Source: Paenibacillus_E sp042676385 (GTDB taxonomy: Bacteria; Bacillota; Bacilli; Paenibacillales; NBRC-103111). Taken from it: 64,000 bases of DNA. The stretch's first letter is position 1; every line of letters starts with the position of its first letter. A program made the position numbers and the translations under genes. This document shows, in pieces, positions 41,693-48,991 of this stretch. Location of the stretch: the NCBI RefSeq assembly GCF_042676385.1, contig NZ_JBHTHA010000037.1, forward strand, positions 1 through 64,000, given 5' to 3'. The notes under the pieces were generated by a model, which did no database searches, was not told the origin of the DNA, and saw only the letters and a program-made list of their open reading frames with translations.

Positions 41693-42012
41693 GTTAGGCG
41701 TGGAATAGGGAAACGCCGCTTTGAACCGGAAATTCTTCAAGTAAAGGGAAAAGCTCCAGTTAATTAGATTGCAGAAATCTTAACGAGGCAAATAACTGGA
41801 ATTTCTCCTTCTAAATTACGGCCGTTTTTTTGTATTTCTCCAAAAGCAGTTGATTTAGCGGGAGATTTTCCATGCAAATATACACATTTGCTGAATTGTG
41901 GCTCGATTAGCGGGAGATTTTCCATGTAGATTAAAATAGAAACTTAGCGTTATAGGAATCTAGCAGAGATTCGGACGGTTCGTGTTAACGGAAGATAAGC
42001 AAAGAAAAAAAG
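41693..42012. repeat. Gap between pxpC and pxpA with direct repeats
   Basis: TTAGCGGGAGATTTTCCATG occurs twice, at 41855-41874 and 41907-41926, a 52-base period. A weaker third unit precedes them (AACTGGAATTTCTCC near 41788). No gene is seen. The motif resembles GGAAATTTTCCAGG near 19998. Confidence 0.65.
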
Positions 42013-42022
42013 GAGGCCGATC

Positions 42023-42796
42023 GTGTTGCACATCGATATCAATTGCGATATGGGCGAGGGCTTCGGCGCCTATCGCCTAGGCCGCGACGCGGAGCTGCTC
42101 GACTACGTCAGCTCCGCCAACATCGCCTGCGGATTCCACGCAGGCGATCCCGCAACCATGCGCAGCACCGTGCAGTTGTGCCTGCGCAAAGGCGTCGCGA
42201 TCGGGGCCCATCCGGGCCTCCCCGATCTGCAAGGCTTCGGCCGCCGCGAGATGGCGATCTCGCCGGCCGAGGCTTACGAGCTTACGTTGTATCAGCTCGG
42301 GGCGCTGCAGGCGTTCGTCCACGCCGAAGGCGGACGCCTGCAGCACGTCAAGCCGCATGGCGCGCTCTATCACATGGCGGCGAAGCGCCATGATCTCGCC
42401 GCGGCCATTGCGGCTGCGACAGCGAGCGTCAGCGCGGAGCTGACGCTCTTCGGCCCGCCCGGCAGCGAGCTGCTGCGGGCGGGTGCCGCCGCCGGGCTGC
42501 GGATCGCGAGCGAAGCGTTCGCGGACCGCACCTACCGGCGGGACGGCACGCTCACGCCCCGCGAGCAGCCGGGCGCGCTGGTGGCCGGCGCCGCGGAGGC
42601 TGCGGCGCAGGTCGTGCGCCTCGTCCGCGAGGGGAAGGTCCTCTCCGTGGAAGGAGAGGACCTGAGTATGCGTGCGGACACGATTTGTATTCACGGCGAT
42701 GGGGAGCATGCCGTGGAGTTTGCGCGTGACATCCGCGCGCTGCTAGGCAGCAGCGGCGTGGCGGTAAAGCCGTTGAGCGATCCGCAGCAGCAATAG
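42023..42796 (+). CDS. pxpA: 5-oxoprolinase subunit PxpA
   Basis: A 257-residue LamB/YcsF-family protein. It has the conserved DINCDMGEGFG start, SANIACGFHAGDP, GAHPGLPD and KPHGALYH segments. It works with PxpB and PxpC in 5-oxoproline hydrolysis. The start is GTG 42023 with AAGGAGG 6 bases upstream. The gene is far richer in GC (about 68% in sampled lines) than pxpB and pxpC (near 50%), with runs of CGC/GCG codons, and it is separated from them by repeats. This suggests separate acquisition or strong local codon bias. Confidence 0.94.
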   Translation: MLHIDINCDMGEGFGAYRLGRDAELLDYVSSANIACGFHAGDPATMRSTVQLCLRKGVAIGAHPGLPDLQGFGRREMAISPAEAYELTLYQLGALQAFVHAEGGRLQHVKPHGALYHMAAKRHDLAAAIAAATASVSAELTLFGPPGSELLRAGAAAGLRIASEAFADRTYRRDGTLTPREQPGALVAGAAEAAAQVVRLVREGKVLSVEGEDLSMRADTICIHGDGEHAVEFARDIRALLGSSGVAVKPLSDPQQQ

Positions 42797-42799
42797 GTG

Positions 42800-42829
42800 A
42801 AGCGCCGGACTATGTGCCCGGCGCTTTTT
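42800..42829 (+). terminator. pxpA terminator
   Basis: AAGCGCCGG and CCGGCGCTT form a 9 bp stem with a 9-base loop, followed by TTT. Confidence 0.85.
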
Positions 42830-42915
42830 AAATAGCCCCTCTCTATCCGCCTCATAAATATCAGGTTCCCAGGGAATAATCTGAGAAGAATCTAATAGAT
42901 GAGGGAGTAATAAGT

Positions 42916-43923
42916 ATGAATGCCAAACATGCTGTTGGGTTATCGTCAACGGAGATTGCCGCTCTTTGGACTACCTATATTACTGAAACCATGTCCATTT
43001 GTTTAACTAAACATTTCATAAAGTATATGGAAGATAACGAAGTGAAGCCAATCTTAACAATGGCATTGGAATTGGCTGAGACCCATATCGCTGAAATTCG
43101 AAATATTTTTGAAAAAGAAAAATTCCCAATCCCGCAAGGATTTACGGACGCAGATGTAGATCTTTCGGCGCCATCTTTATTTTTTGATTTATTTCCGCTT
43201 AGTTACGCGTATACATTGGGTCGTATGGGGTTATTGACCTATGGCATGTTCGTAACTAAAGTCGCACGCGAAGATATTCGTCTGTTTTTCACAAATAACT
43301 TGCATGCTTCAACGGATTTATATAATAAATCGGTTCAGCTCATGCTTGAAAAAGGCATTTATGACCGCCCTCCGTTCATCCCGTACCCCGAACATGCCGA
43401 ATTTTTGAAAGAGAAAGAAACTTTTTTATCTAAATGGTTGGAACCGCATAGACCCTTGAATGTCCTAGAGCTTTCGGAAATGTTTTTCATCGTCGAACGT
43501 AATTATTTTGGGCTCATTGTGTTGACCGCGTTTATTCAAGTAACCAAGGATGAAAAAATCAAAAGCCATCTTATTCGGGGGAAGGAATTAGCTCTAAAAC
43601 AGATTAATTTCATTAATGAGACTCTGATCAAAGACGATCTTTTGGGAAATACCATGGTCAACACGGAGGTCACAACGTCAAATGTCTCCCCGTTTTCTGA
43701 CCGATTGATTTTAAATCTGGTTAATATGTTGAATTCTACAGCGGTTACTCATTTGGGACAAGCTTTATCGGTGGCAACGAGATTCGATTTGGCAGCTGAA
43801 TTCGTTAAATTGATGAATGACGTATTGCAATACGGCAAAGACGGAATGGATATTTTGATTGAACGAAATTGGTTTGAAGAACCTCCGCATGCGCCAGACA
43901 GAAAAGCGTTGGCGGGCGTATGA
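42916..43923 (+). CDS. DUF3231-family protein
   Basis: A 335-residue protein made of two similar all-helical halves. Each half carries a four-helix, ferritin-like pattern (LSSTEIAALWTTYITETMSICLTKHF and LNVLELSEMFFIVERNYFGLIVLTAF). It fits the DUF3231 family found in spore-forming Bacilli, whose function is unknown. It has no signal peptide or membrane helix. AGGGAGT lies before the ATG. It precedes the micro-ORF stretch and might share its transcript, because no terminator separates them. Confidence 0.8.
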   Translation: MNAKHAVGLSSTEIAALWTTYITETMSICLTKHFIKYMEDNEVKPILTMALELAETHIAEIRNIFEKEKFPIPQGFTDADVDLSAPSLFFDLFPLSYAYTLGRMGLLTYGMFVTKVAREDIRLFFTNNLHASTDLYNKSVQLMLEKGIYDRPPFIPYPEHAEFLKEKETFLSKWLEPHRPLNVLELSEMFFIVERNYFGLIVLTAFIQVTKDEKIKSHLIRGKELALKQINFINETLIKDDLLGNTMVNTEVTTSNVSPFSDRLILNLVNMLNSTAVTHLGQALSVATRFDLAAEFVKLMNDVLQYGKDGMDILIERNWFEEPPHAPDRKALAGV

Positions 43924-43986
43924 TTTACCCAAACAATCGGAGAGAATCAATATAACCATTCTTTCGCTTGAGAAACAACTGGAAAT

Positions 43987-44037
43987 ATGAGTAAATATAG
44001 AAGTAGCCGGCCGGCTGATTCCTTAGGAAAGGAGTGA
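43987..44037 (+). CDS. Micro-ORF of 16 codons
   Basis: ATG at 43987 opens 16 codons (MSKYRSSRPADSLGKE) that end at TGA 44035. The ribosome site is weak (CTGGAAAT). Its last codons contain the AAAGGAG site of the following micro-ORF, so its translation could affect the next. A 12 bp palindrome AGCCGGCCGGCT (44005-44016) lies within it. It may not be translated. Confidence 0.25.
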   Translation: MSKYRSSRPADSLGKE

Positions 44038-44042
44038 TCAAG

Positions 44043-44075
44043 GTGATTACAACAAAAGAGGTGGTCTCTGCGTAA
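44043..44075 (+). CDS. Micro-ORF of 10 codons ending in a GNRA hairpin
   Basis: A GTG start at 44043 with AAAGGAG at 8 bases gives ten codons (MITTKEVVSA) and a TAA at 44073-44075. The stop lies in the GUAA loop of the hairpin at 44066-44081. A strong ribosome site before so short a frame points to a leader peptide whose translation could alter the downstream folds. Its end resembles the end of the 21-codon frame at 44211 (KEVVSA and AEVLVS). Confidence 0.4.
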   Translation: MITTKEVVSA

Positions 44076-44114
44076 GCAGAGGCAATCGTGCTACGGAGGC
44101 CGCAAGGCCTCCGA
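44066..44114 (+). ncRNA. Two consecutive GNRA-capped hairpins
   Basis: CTCTGC-GTAA-GCAGAG (44066-44081) and CGGAGGCC-GCAA-GGCCTCCG (44095-44114) are perfect stems of 6 and 8 bp, each closed by C-G and capped by a GNRA tetraloop. No T run follows, so they are not ordinary terminators. GNRA loops often dock into RNA receptors, so a structured leader or small RNA is likely. Confidence 0.55.
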
Positions 44115-44135
44115 AATAAAATTTCACATAACGAG

Positions 44136-44164
44136 TAGACAACGAGAAGTTTTTTACATATAAT
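44136..44164 (+). promoter_or_regulatory. Promoter of the 21-codon micro-gene
   Basis: TAGACA (44136-44141) and TATAAT (44159-44164) with a 17 bp spacer. This is one of the best sigma-A promoters in the window. Confidence 0.7.
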
Positions 44165-44210
44165 GAGAATTGTACCAACCACAAAAACAAGGTGAAAGGA
44201 GTGTTGACAA

Positions 44211-44276
44211 TGAACACAATGAACACAATGACAGTAGCGATGATTGCGGCGGCCGCAGAGGTACTCGTCTCCTAAC
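44211..44276 (+). CDS. 21-residue hydrophobic micro-protein
   Basis: ATG 44211 with AAAGGAG 8 bases upstream gives MNTMNTMTVAMIAAAAEVLVS and a TAA. ATGAACACA occurs twice in tandem at its start. The middle (VAMIAAAA) is hydrophobic, but short for a membrane helix. It has its own strong promoter and its own T8 terminator, so it is a discrete transcript of about 190 bases. It could be a signalling or toxic peptide, or the transcript may act as RNA. I do not know a family for it. Confidence 0.5.
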
Positions 44277-44339
44277 TGAATATCATTCGTGGAATAACCG
44301 TTCACCTGAATTTGTATAATTGCATATACAACCGACAGG

Positions 44340-44363
44340 CACGATTATGGTCGTGTTTTTTTT
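44340..44363 (+). terminator. Terminator of the 21-codon micro-gene
   Basis: CACGA and TCGTG form a 5 bp stem with a 6-base loop, followed by eight T residues. Confidence 0.7.
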
Positions 44364-44468
44364 ATTCCATTTTTCATGAATGGTATGAGGTTTAGGGGTC
44401 ATGAAGATACTCTCTGCAAATTAGAACAAAGTTTACTTTGATCGAACAATTTGAGGAGGTTCTCATCC

Positions 44469-44756
44469 ATGAGTTACAAGAACGGGAAGGACGTTCTTCC
44501 CCCTAACCTATTAAAACAATTACAAGAATATATCCAAGGTGAAATCGTATATATCCCCAAAAAAGAGCAGAAACGCGCCGGCTGGGGAGAAAATAATGGA
44601 ACGCGTATTATTATTGAACGCAGAAATCGAGAAATTTTCCGTATGTATCAGAACGGTTCCACCGTTATGGAACTGATCAAGGTCTTCCATCTCTCGGAAG
44701 ACAGCATTCGCAAAATTATCGTAAAAACACGTGAATTAACGGCTAACCAAGCGTAG
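44469..44756 (+). CDS. CD3324-family helix-turn-helix protein
   Basis: A 95-residue protein. MSYKNGKDVLPPNLLKQLQEYIQG, IPKKEQKRAGWGENNGTR and a C-terminal helix-turn-helix (VMELIKVFHLSEDSIRKIIVKTRE) match the CD3324 family, related to Mor-type activators. These are small Firmicute proteins thought to bind DNA, with unknown targets. GAGGAGG lies about 9 bases before ATG 44469; an earlier TTG overlaps it. It ends before a terminator, so it is a single gene. It could regulate the adjacent micro-gene. Confidence 0.8.
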   Translation: MSYKNGKDVLPPNLLKQLQEYIQGEIVYIPKKEQKRAGWGENNGTRIIIERRNREIFRMYQNGSTVMELIKVFHLSEDSIRKIIVKTRELTANQA

Positions 44757-44757
44757 A

Positions 44758-44787
44758 AGCAGCGACCACTGAGTTGCTGCTTTTTTC
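44758..44787 (+). terminator. Terminator after CD3324-like gene
   Basis: AGCAGC and GCTGCT with a 12-base loop, followed by a T run. Confidence 0.75.
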
Positions 44788-44843
44788 TTTTTCTAATGTT
44801 TCATATGCTATATTTAGCTTTATCGGAGGTAGGGGGAGAAGTC

Positions 44844-45284
44844 ATGATTTCAGTTTTCGTATACGGGACTCTTTTAGTTGGTGAGAGCAATCATCAGGTT
44901 GCGGCTCCATTTGTCCTTTCCGTACAACCTGGGTTGGTCCGCGGCCGTTTGTATAATGTAGGTTCCTATCCGGCCCTTGTCCTGATCGAAGACGGTCAGA
45001 AGGATGCAAAAGATCATTTTGTTGTCGGCGAATGGTTGGAAGTCACGGACGAAGGACTAAAAGCCATGGATATACTCGAAGATTATTATGGACCGGGGGC
45101 AACTAACGAATATGAACGGGTGTGGGTCAGGGATGTAAACGGCTCACGCGAAGGCTGGGTTTATATTTGGGAAGATACAACTGGGCTTAAGGAAATAGAG
45201 AGCGGTTCTTGGAAATTACATCGTGAACAGCAGGGGCGAGTCAGCGCATCGGACACAATCCGCAATTCGTTCGATGAAAAGTGA
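44844..45284 (+). CDS. Gamma-glutamylcyclotransferase-like (AIG2-family) protein
   Basis: A 146-residue GGCT/AIG2 fold protein. It has the substrate-binding YGTLL motif at the N-terminus (VFVYGTLL), GRLYNVGSYPALV and a Glu in the ILEDYYG region that should be the general acid/base. Active members release 5-oxoproline from gamma-glutamyl amines or peptides. ATG 44844 has GGGGGAG 6 bases upstream. The 5-oxoproline product could feed the PxpABC enzyme encoded nearby, an inference from chemistry and position. Confidence 0.82.
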   Translation: MISVFVYGTLLVGESNHQVAAPFVLSVQPGLVRGRLYNVGSYPALVLIEDGQKDAKDHFVVGEWLEVTDEGLKAMDILEDYYGPGATNEYERVWVRDVNGSREGWVYIWEDTTGLKEIESGSWKLHREQQGRVSASDTIRNSFDEK

Positions 45285-45288
45285 GAAA

Positions 45289-45340
45289 AAGAGCCGGTAA
45301 GGGGGCCATTGATTTATTAACCCTCATTTTACCGGCTCTT
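45289..45340. terminator. Bidirectional terminator
   Basis: AAGAGCCGGTAA and TTACCGGCTCTT pair perfectly between convergent genes. Confidence 0.85.
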
Positions 45341-45349
45341 ATATATAAT

Positions 45350-46018
45350 TCAACCTTTGGCAATAACGGCAAGACGATCTTTGATGTTATCTGTACATAC
45401 GCCGCCATGATAGGTAATGACCGTCTCGATGTCAAACTCGAGCAGCTTGGCGACAGATTTCAGTGCAGTAGGCATGTCGAGGGTATAGCTCGGATCAGGA
45501 GAATTCAACACCCCGCCACTTGACGTTAGCGCATCTCCGCTAATTAACGTTTTGCTTGGCACATGGTATAAGCTGATATGATCCGGCGTATGCCCTGGTG
45601 TGTAGATGACTTGAATACCGCCGCAATCAGGGAGCATGTCGCCATCTTGAATGGTTACATCCACTTTCGTTGGCGGGACGATTTTTTTGCTTTTAAGCGT
45701 AGGCACTTCTCCCAAAATGTACGGCTTGGCCAATTCGTGCGCGAGAACCTTGATGCGTCCTTCAGAAGCATGGACCAGGTCAGGCAAACTTCCAATATGG
45801 TCCATATCATGATGCGTGATAATAATTTTAGTTAGTTTTTCAAAAGGAAAGCCGGCTTCGGCAAGCGCTTTGCGAATAACGTCAAGCTGCCCGGGGATGC
45901 CCGTATCCACCAGGATGACTTCATTCTCATCCCACAGTAGTGCCGCATGAACGATAAAAGGACTGCCGTTAGCGTCCATTTCCAAAATCAATGGTTTAAT
46001 TCCTGTAGTAGTTGCCAT
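45350..46018 (-). CDS. MBL-fold metallohydrolase
   Basis: A 222-residue metallo-beta-lactamase-fold protein. The metal motif THHDMDHIGS (HxHxDH form), the PGHTPDH His, the Asp in ISGDALTS and the C-terminal His in TYHGG give a binuclear zinc site. Length and pattern fit small hydrolases such as the glyoxalase II-like and YflN/RNase-unrelated groups; the substrate is unknown. GGAGG lies 8 bases before ATG 46018; an earlier in-frame ATG at 46087 lacks one. It is convergent with the GGCT-like gene. Confidence 0.85.
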   Translation of the reverse strand: MATTTGIKPLILEMDANGSPFIVHAALLWDENEVILVDTGIPGQLDVIRKALAEAGFPFEKLTKIIITHHDMDHIGSLPDLVHASEGRIKVLAHELAKPYILGEVPTLKSKKIVPPTKVDVTIQDGDMLPDCGGIQVIYTPGHTPDHISLYHVPSKTLISGDALTSSGGVLNSPDPSYTLDMPTALKSVAKLLEFDIETVITYHGGVCTDNIKDRLAVIAKG

Positions 46019-46164
46019 TTTTTCCGCCTCCAATATGGATTCAATTCGACCTATACTCATTGTAAAGGTTGAATATAGGAAGATCAATTTTTCATAAAAT
46101 GAGTTTCGTGCTTCGACGCAAAATGCTATACTAAGTCATAATTCTACAGGTCGAGGGGAACGCC

Positions 46165-46539
46165 ATGTCAGTTCATAAAATATTGCTCGCTGATGACGAA
46201 ATCGCGCTTCGCTTCTTGCTTACGGAAACGCTCTCCGATGAAGGGTATGAGATCACGGAAGTTGAAGACGGTTTGCAAGCGATAGAGCAATTGCAAAAGC
46301 AATCTTACGATTTAATTATTCTCGATTATATGATGCCGGAACGGACAGGCGTTGAAGTCTGTGAATGGCTCCGTCAGAGCGGTCATGCGAACCAGGATTT
46401 GCCTGTCATTTTATTGACGGCCAAAGCTCTTGAGAAAGACAAGGAAAAGGCGAAAGCGGCAGGGGTTACGACCTATATTGTAAAGCCTTTCAGTCCTCTT
46501 CAGCTGCTGGATACGGTTCAACAATTGCTGGAAGGGTGA
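46165..46539 (+). CDS. Single-domain CheY-like response regulator
   Basis: A 124-residue receiver with Asp54 (LILDYMMPE), acidic DDE at 10-12, Thr/Ala switch (LLTAKA) and Lys in IVKPF. There is no output domain. It lies 9 bases before a multi-domain protein with an Hpt domain and two receivers, so it may take phosphate from that Hpt or from an unlinked kinase. GAGGGGA precedes the ATG. Confidence 0.88.
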   Translation: MSVHKILLADDEIALRFLLTETLSDEGYEITEVEDGLQAIEQLQKQSYDLIILDYMMPERTGVEVCEWLRQSGHANQDLPVILLTAKALEKDKEKAKAAGVTTYIVKPFSPLQLLDTVQQLLEG

Positions 46540-46548
46540 GCGTCTACC

Positions 46549-48273
46549 ATGTTGGATTCAGATAAAGATGCGAGAATTATGAGACAAGGAAAAAAGCTGT
46601 TCATACGCGAGTTTAACAAGCAATTGGAGCAGCTGCAGTCTTTGCTTATGCAAACTCAAGACTCCCCTGAGGCCCGCGATATGCAGCAGTTTTATCGGAT
46701 CGTTCATACGATAAAGGGGAGTGCGCCCATTTTCGGGTATCAGCGCGTCGGCAAACTGGCTGAAGACCTTGTTCGTGTTTGGGAATGGACGCAGGCTCTC
46801 CCAGTAGATGGCAATGATGAAGGCGCTCATTACGCCTTGATGCCAATCGCCGAAAGTACAGCTTCAAGTCAGGTGGCTCTAAGACAATTGAAGATGGAAT
46901 ATGACATCTGCATGACGGAGCTTCAAATGGACGAGCAGCAATTTCCCGGTGGAGGCTCCATGCTCGGAACCCTCAAAAGCCGGCTATTGCTCGTTGACGA
47001 TGATGATGTGCTGCGCACTTATTTGACCCGTCGGCTTCAATTGGACGACTGTATCGTAGACGAAGCTTCTGACGTGGAAACAGCGAAGAAATTGTTACGT
47101 GAGCACACGTATGACCTGGTTACGCTGGATTTAATGATGCATCCGCAGCCCGGCTATGAACTGTTTGAGTTTCTGAAGGAAGACCCGACTTTAAAGTGGC
47201 TTCCGCTTATCGTGCTTTCAGGGCGCAATGACTTGAATGATAAAGTTCGTTGTTTCCATCTTGGCGCCGATGATTATGTAACGAAACCGTTTCAATATGA
47301 AGAGCTGGCGGCAAGAATCTACGGTCTATTAAAAAGAACTAAAAATTTTGAGCAGCTCGCTTTTCGCGATCCGCTTACAGGCGTGTTCAATCGGCGGTAT
47401 TTTGATCTTCAAATCGGGTTGGAGCTGCAGCGCATAGAGCGTTATCCGGCACCGATTTCTTTGATCTTTATTGACATAGATCGGTTTAAAAGCATTAACG
47501 ATGGCTACGGCCATCATGTTGGCGATTTGGTGCTTCAAGGCTTGGCACATTTGCTTCAGGTCAACTTGCGATCGACGGATTTGCTGGCGCGATTCGGAGG
47601 AGAGGAGTTCGTAATTGCCCTTCCGAATACATCTGTTGAACATGCGATCCGTTTAATGCAAGGCATCCTTGATCAAGTACGGCAAAAGCCTGTTGCTCAG
47701 AATGAAGGACACATGTTCTCCGTCACGTTCTCCGCGGGCGTTGCAGAGTGGCAGCCGGGCACTTCTGTCGCCGAATGGATTAGCAAAGCTGACGATGCGA
47801 TGTATCAAGCCAAGCAGCAAGGGAGAAATCGGGTAGTTGGCGCGCAGGAAGGCGTTACTTCACCTGTATCTTCTCACCTTGCCGCAGGCTCGACGATGAA
47901 AAAACGTTTGCTTATCGTCGATGATGATCCGATTCTGCGGTCGATCTTAACTTCGCATCTGGAGCATTTGCCGATTGAAATCACGCTGGCTCCGGACGGG
48001 GAAGAAGCACACCGTTTGCTCCAGGAACGCCCCTTTGATGCTTGCATCTTGGACGGGATGATGCCTAAACTGGATGGCTTCCATTTGCTGGAGCTGCTGA
48101 AGAAGAATTCGAACTCGGTACAGCGTGATTTGAAGATACTGATGCTTTCGGGTAAAAAGAAAGAAGACGATCTCGTTAAAGGGTTTCAGTTGGGGGCGGA
48201 TGATTATATGACGAAGCCGTTCTCGCTGGTTGAGCTTGAAATGAGGGTCAAACGCTTAATGCAATTAGCGTGA
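46549..48273 (+). CDS. Hpt-REC-GGDEF-REC diguanylate cyclase
   Basis: A 574-residue soluble protein with four parts in order: Hpt with His53 (HTIKGSAPIFG), receiver 1 with Asp194 (LDLMMHPQPG), GGDEF with GGEEF at 350-354, and receiver 2 with Asp502 (LDGMMPKLDG). It should make c-di-GMP from two GTP. The GGEEF loop and NDGYGH substrate residues are intact, and an upstream RxxD inhibitory site is not evident. An Hpt at one end and receivers on both sides of the cyclase is an unusual order. It probably works with the CheY-like protein before it and an unlinked kinase. Confidence 0.9.
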   Translation: MLDSDKDARIMRQGKKLFIREFNKQLEQLQSLLMQTQDSPEARDMQQFYRIVHTIKGSAPIFGYQRVGKLAEDLVRVWEWTQALPVDGNDEGAHYALMPIAESTASSQVALRQLKMEYDICMTELQMDEQQFPGGGSMLGTLKSRLLLVDDDDVLRTYLTRRLQLDDCIVDEASDVETAKKLLREHTYDLVTLDLMMHPQPGYELFEFLKEDPTLKWLPLIVLSGRNDLNDKVRCFHLGADDYVTKPFQYEELAARIYGLLKRTKNFEQLAFRDPLTGVFNRRYFDLQIGLELQRIERYPAPISLIFIDIDRFKSINDGYGHHVGDLVLQGLAHLLQVNLRSTDLLARFGGEEFVIALPNTSVEHAIRLMQGILDQVRQKPVAQNEGHMFSVTFSAGVAEWQPGTSVAEWISKADDAMYQAKQQGRNRVVGAQEGVTSPVSSHLAAGSTMKKRLLIVDDDPILRSILTSHLEHLPIEITLAPDGEEAHRLLQERPFDACILDGMMPKLDGFHLLELLKKNSNSVQRDLKILMLSGKKKEDDLVKGFQLGADDYMTKPFSLVELEMRVKRLMQLA

Positions 48274-48278
48274 AAAAG

Positions 48279-48338
48279 CCCCGCAAATTGGAGGGGTGCC
48301 TACGAGGCGAATTCTTGTTACTTTGCAGGTACCCCAAT
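48279..48338 (+). repeat. CCCCrCAAAGT/ACTTTGCGGGG hairpin repeat, copy C
   Basis: CCCCGCAAATTGG and ACTTTGCAGG are weaker arms than in copies A and B, but the tail TACCCCAAT is conserved. It starts 6 bases after the stop of the GGDEF protein, in the same direction, ahead of the true terminator. Confidence 0.65.
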
Positions 48339-48353
48339 ATTCTATATAGCAAA

Positions 48354-48388
48354 AGGGGAGCGGGGTTTAAGCCCACTCCCCTGTTTTC
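48354..48388 (+). terminator. Terminator after Hpt-REC-GGDEF-REC gene
   Basis: AGGGGAG and CTCCCCT with inner GGG/CCC pairs, followed by TTTT. Confidence 0.75.
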
Positions 48389-48483
48389 GTAAACGCTACT
48401 TTCTGCTAGAGTAGAGAGTATACATGGATCCGCAAACCAACCACAAACCCAATATACACGTAATAGGGGAGGGGCTGTTACCG

Positions 48484-48930
48484 ATGTCTGATAAAGAAGC
48501 ACTCGTGCGTTTCGGTATCTCGATGCCGCAATCCTTGATTGAACAATATGACCGACTTATCGCCTTGCAGGGCTATGATAACCGCTCCGAAGCCATACGC
48601 GACTTGGCCCGCAAAGCACTGCTCGCCTCAAGCGCGCTGCAGCCGAACGAGACGGTAGCCGGAACGATTGTGATGGTCTACGATCATCATGTGAGTGACT
48701 TGCCGATCACGCTGATGGAGCTTCAACATGATTACCATCATGAAATCATTTCAACGATGCACATCCATTTGAACCACCAGCAGTGCTTGGAAATTCTGGT
48801 CGTCCGCGGGAAGGTTCATCAGCTTAGAGAGCTGCAGCAGCGCATACAAGTGCTAAAGGGCGTCGGGTATGCAGAGCTGTCCGTCACACATGTGGACGAG
48901 CAGCATGAGCATCATCACGAACATCATTAA
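48484..48930 (+). CDS. nikR: Nickel-responsive repressor NikR
   Basis: A 148-residue NikR. An N-terminal ribbon-helix-helix (about 8-50: VRFGISMPQSLIEQYDRLI, NRSEAIRDL) is followed by an ACT-like nickel domain. The square-planar nickel ligands line up with the E. coli set by spacing: His82, His93, His95 and Cys101 in HIHLNHQQC. The tail is His/Glu-rich (EQHEHHHEHH). With Ni(II) bound it represses nickel uptake genes. GGGAGGGG lies before ATG 48484. A dyad with NikR geometry at the nixA promoter (31570) is its likely target. It shares no operon. Confidence 0.94.
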   Translation: MSDKEALVRFGISMPQSLIEQYDRLIALQGYDNRSEAIRDLARKALLASSALQPNETVAGTIVMVYDHHVSDLPITLMELQHDYHHEIISTMHIHLNHQQCLEILVVRGKVHQLRELQQRIQVLKGVGYAELSVTHVDEQHEHHHEHH

Positions 48931-48991
48931 TCCGAACGAGCCCGGACTCCTTCTACATCCCTAGCTTATTGCTTACAATGGAGTTGATAAC

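Noticed and set aside
42077..42709. 210-codon antisense frame inside pxpA
   Set aside because: Shadow of high GC; the pxpA frame has a good ribosome site and family motifs.
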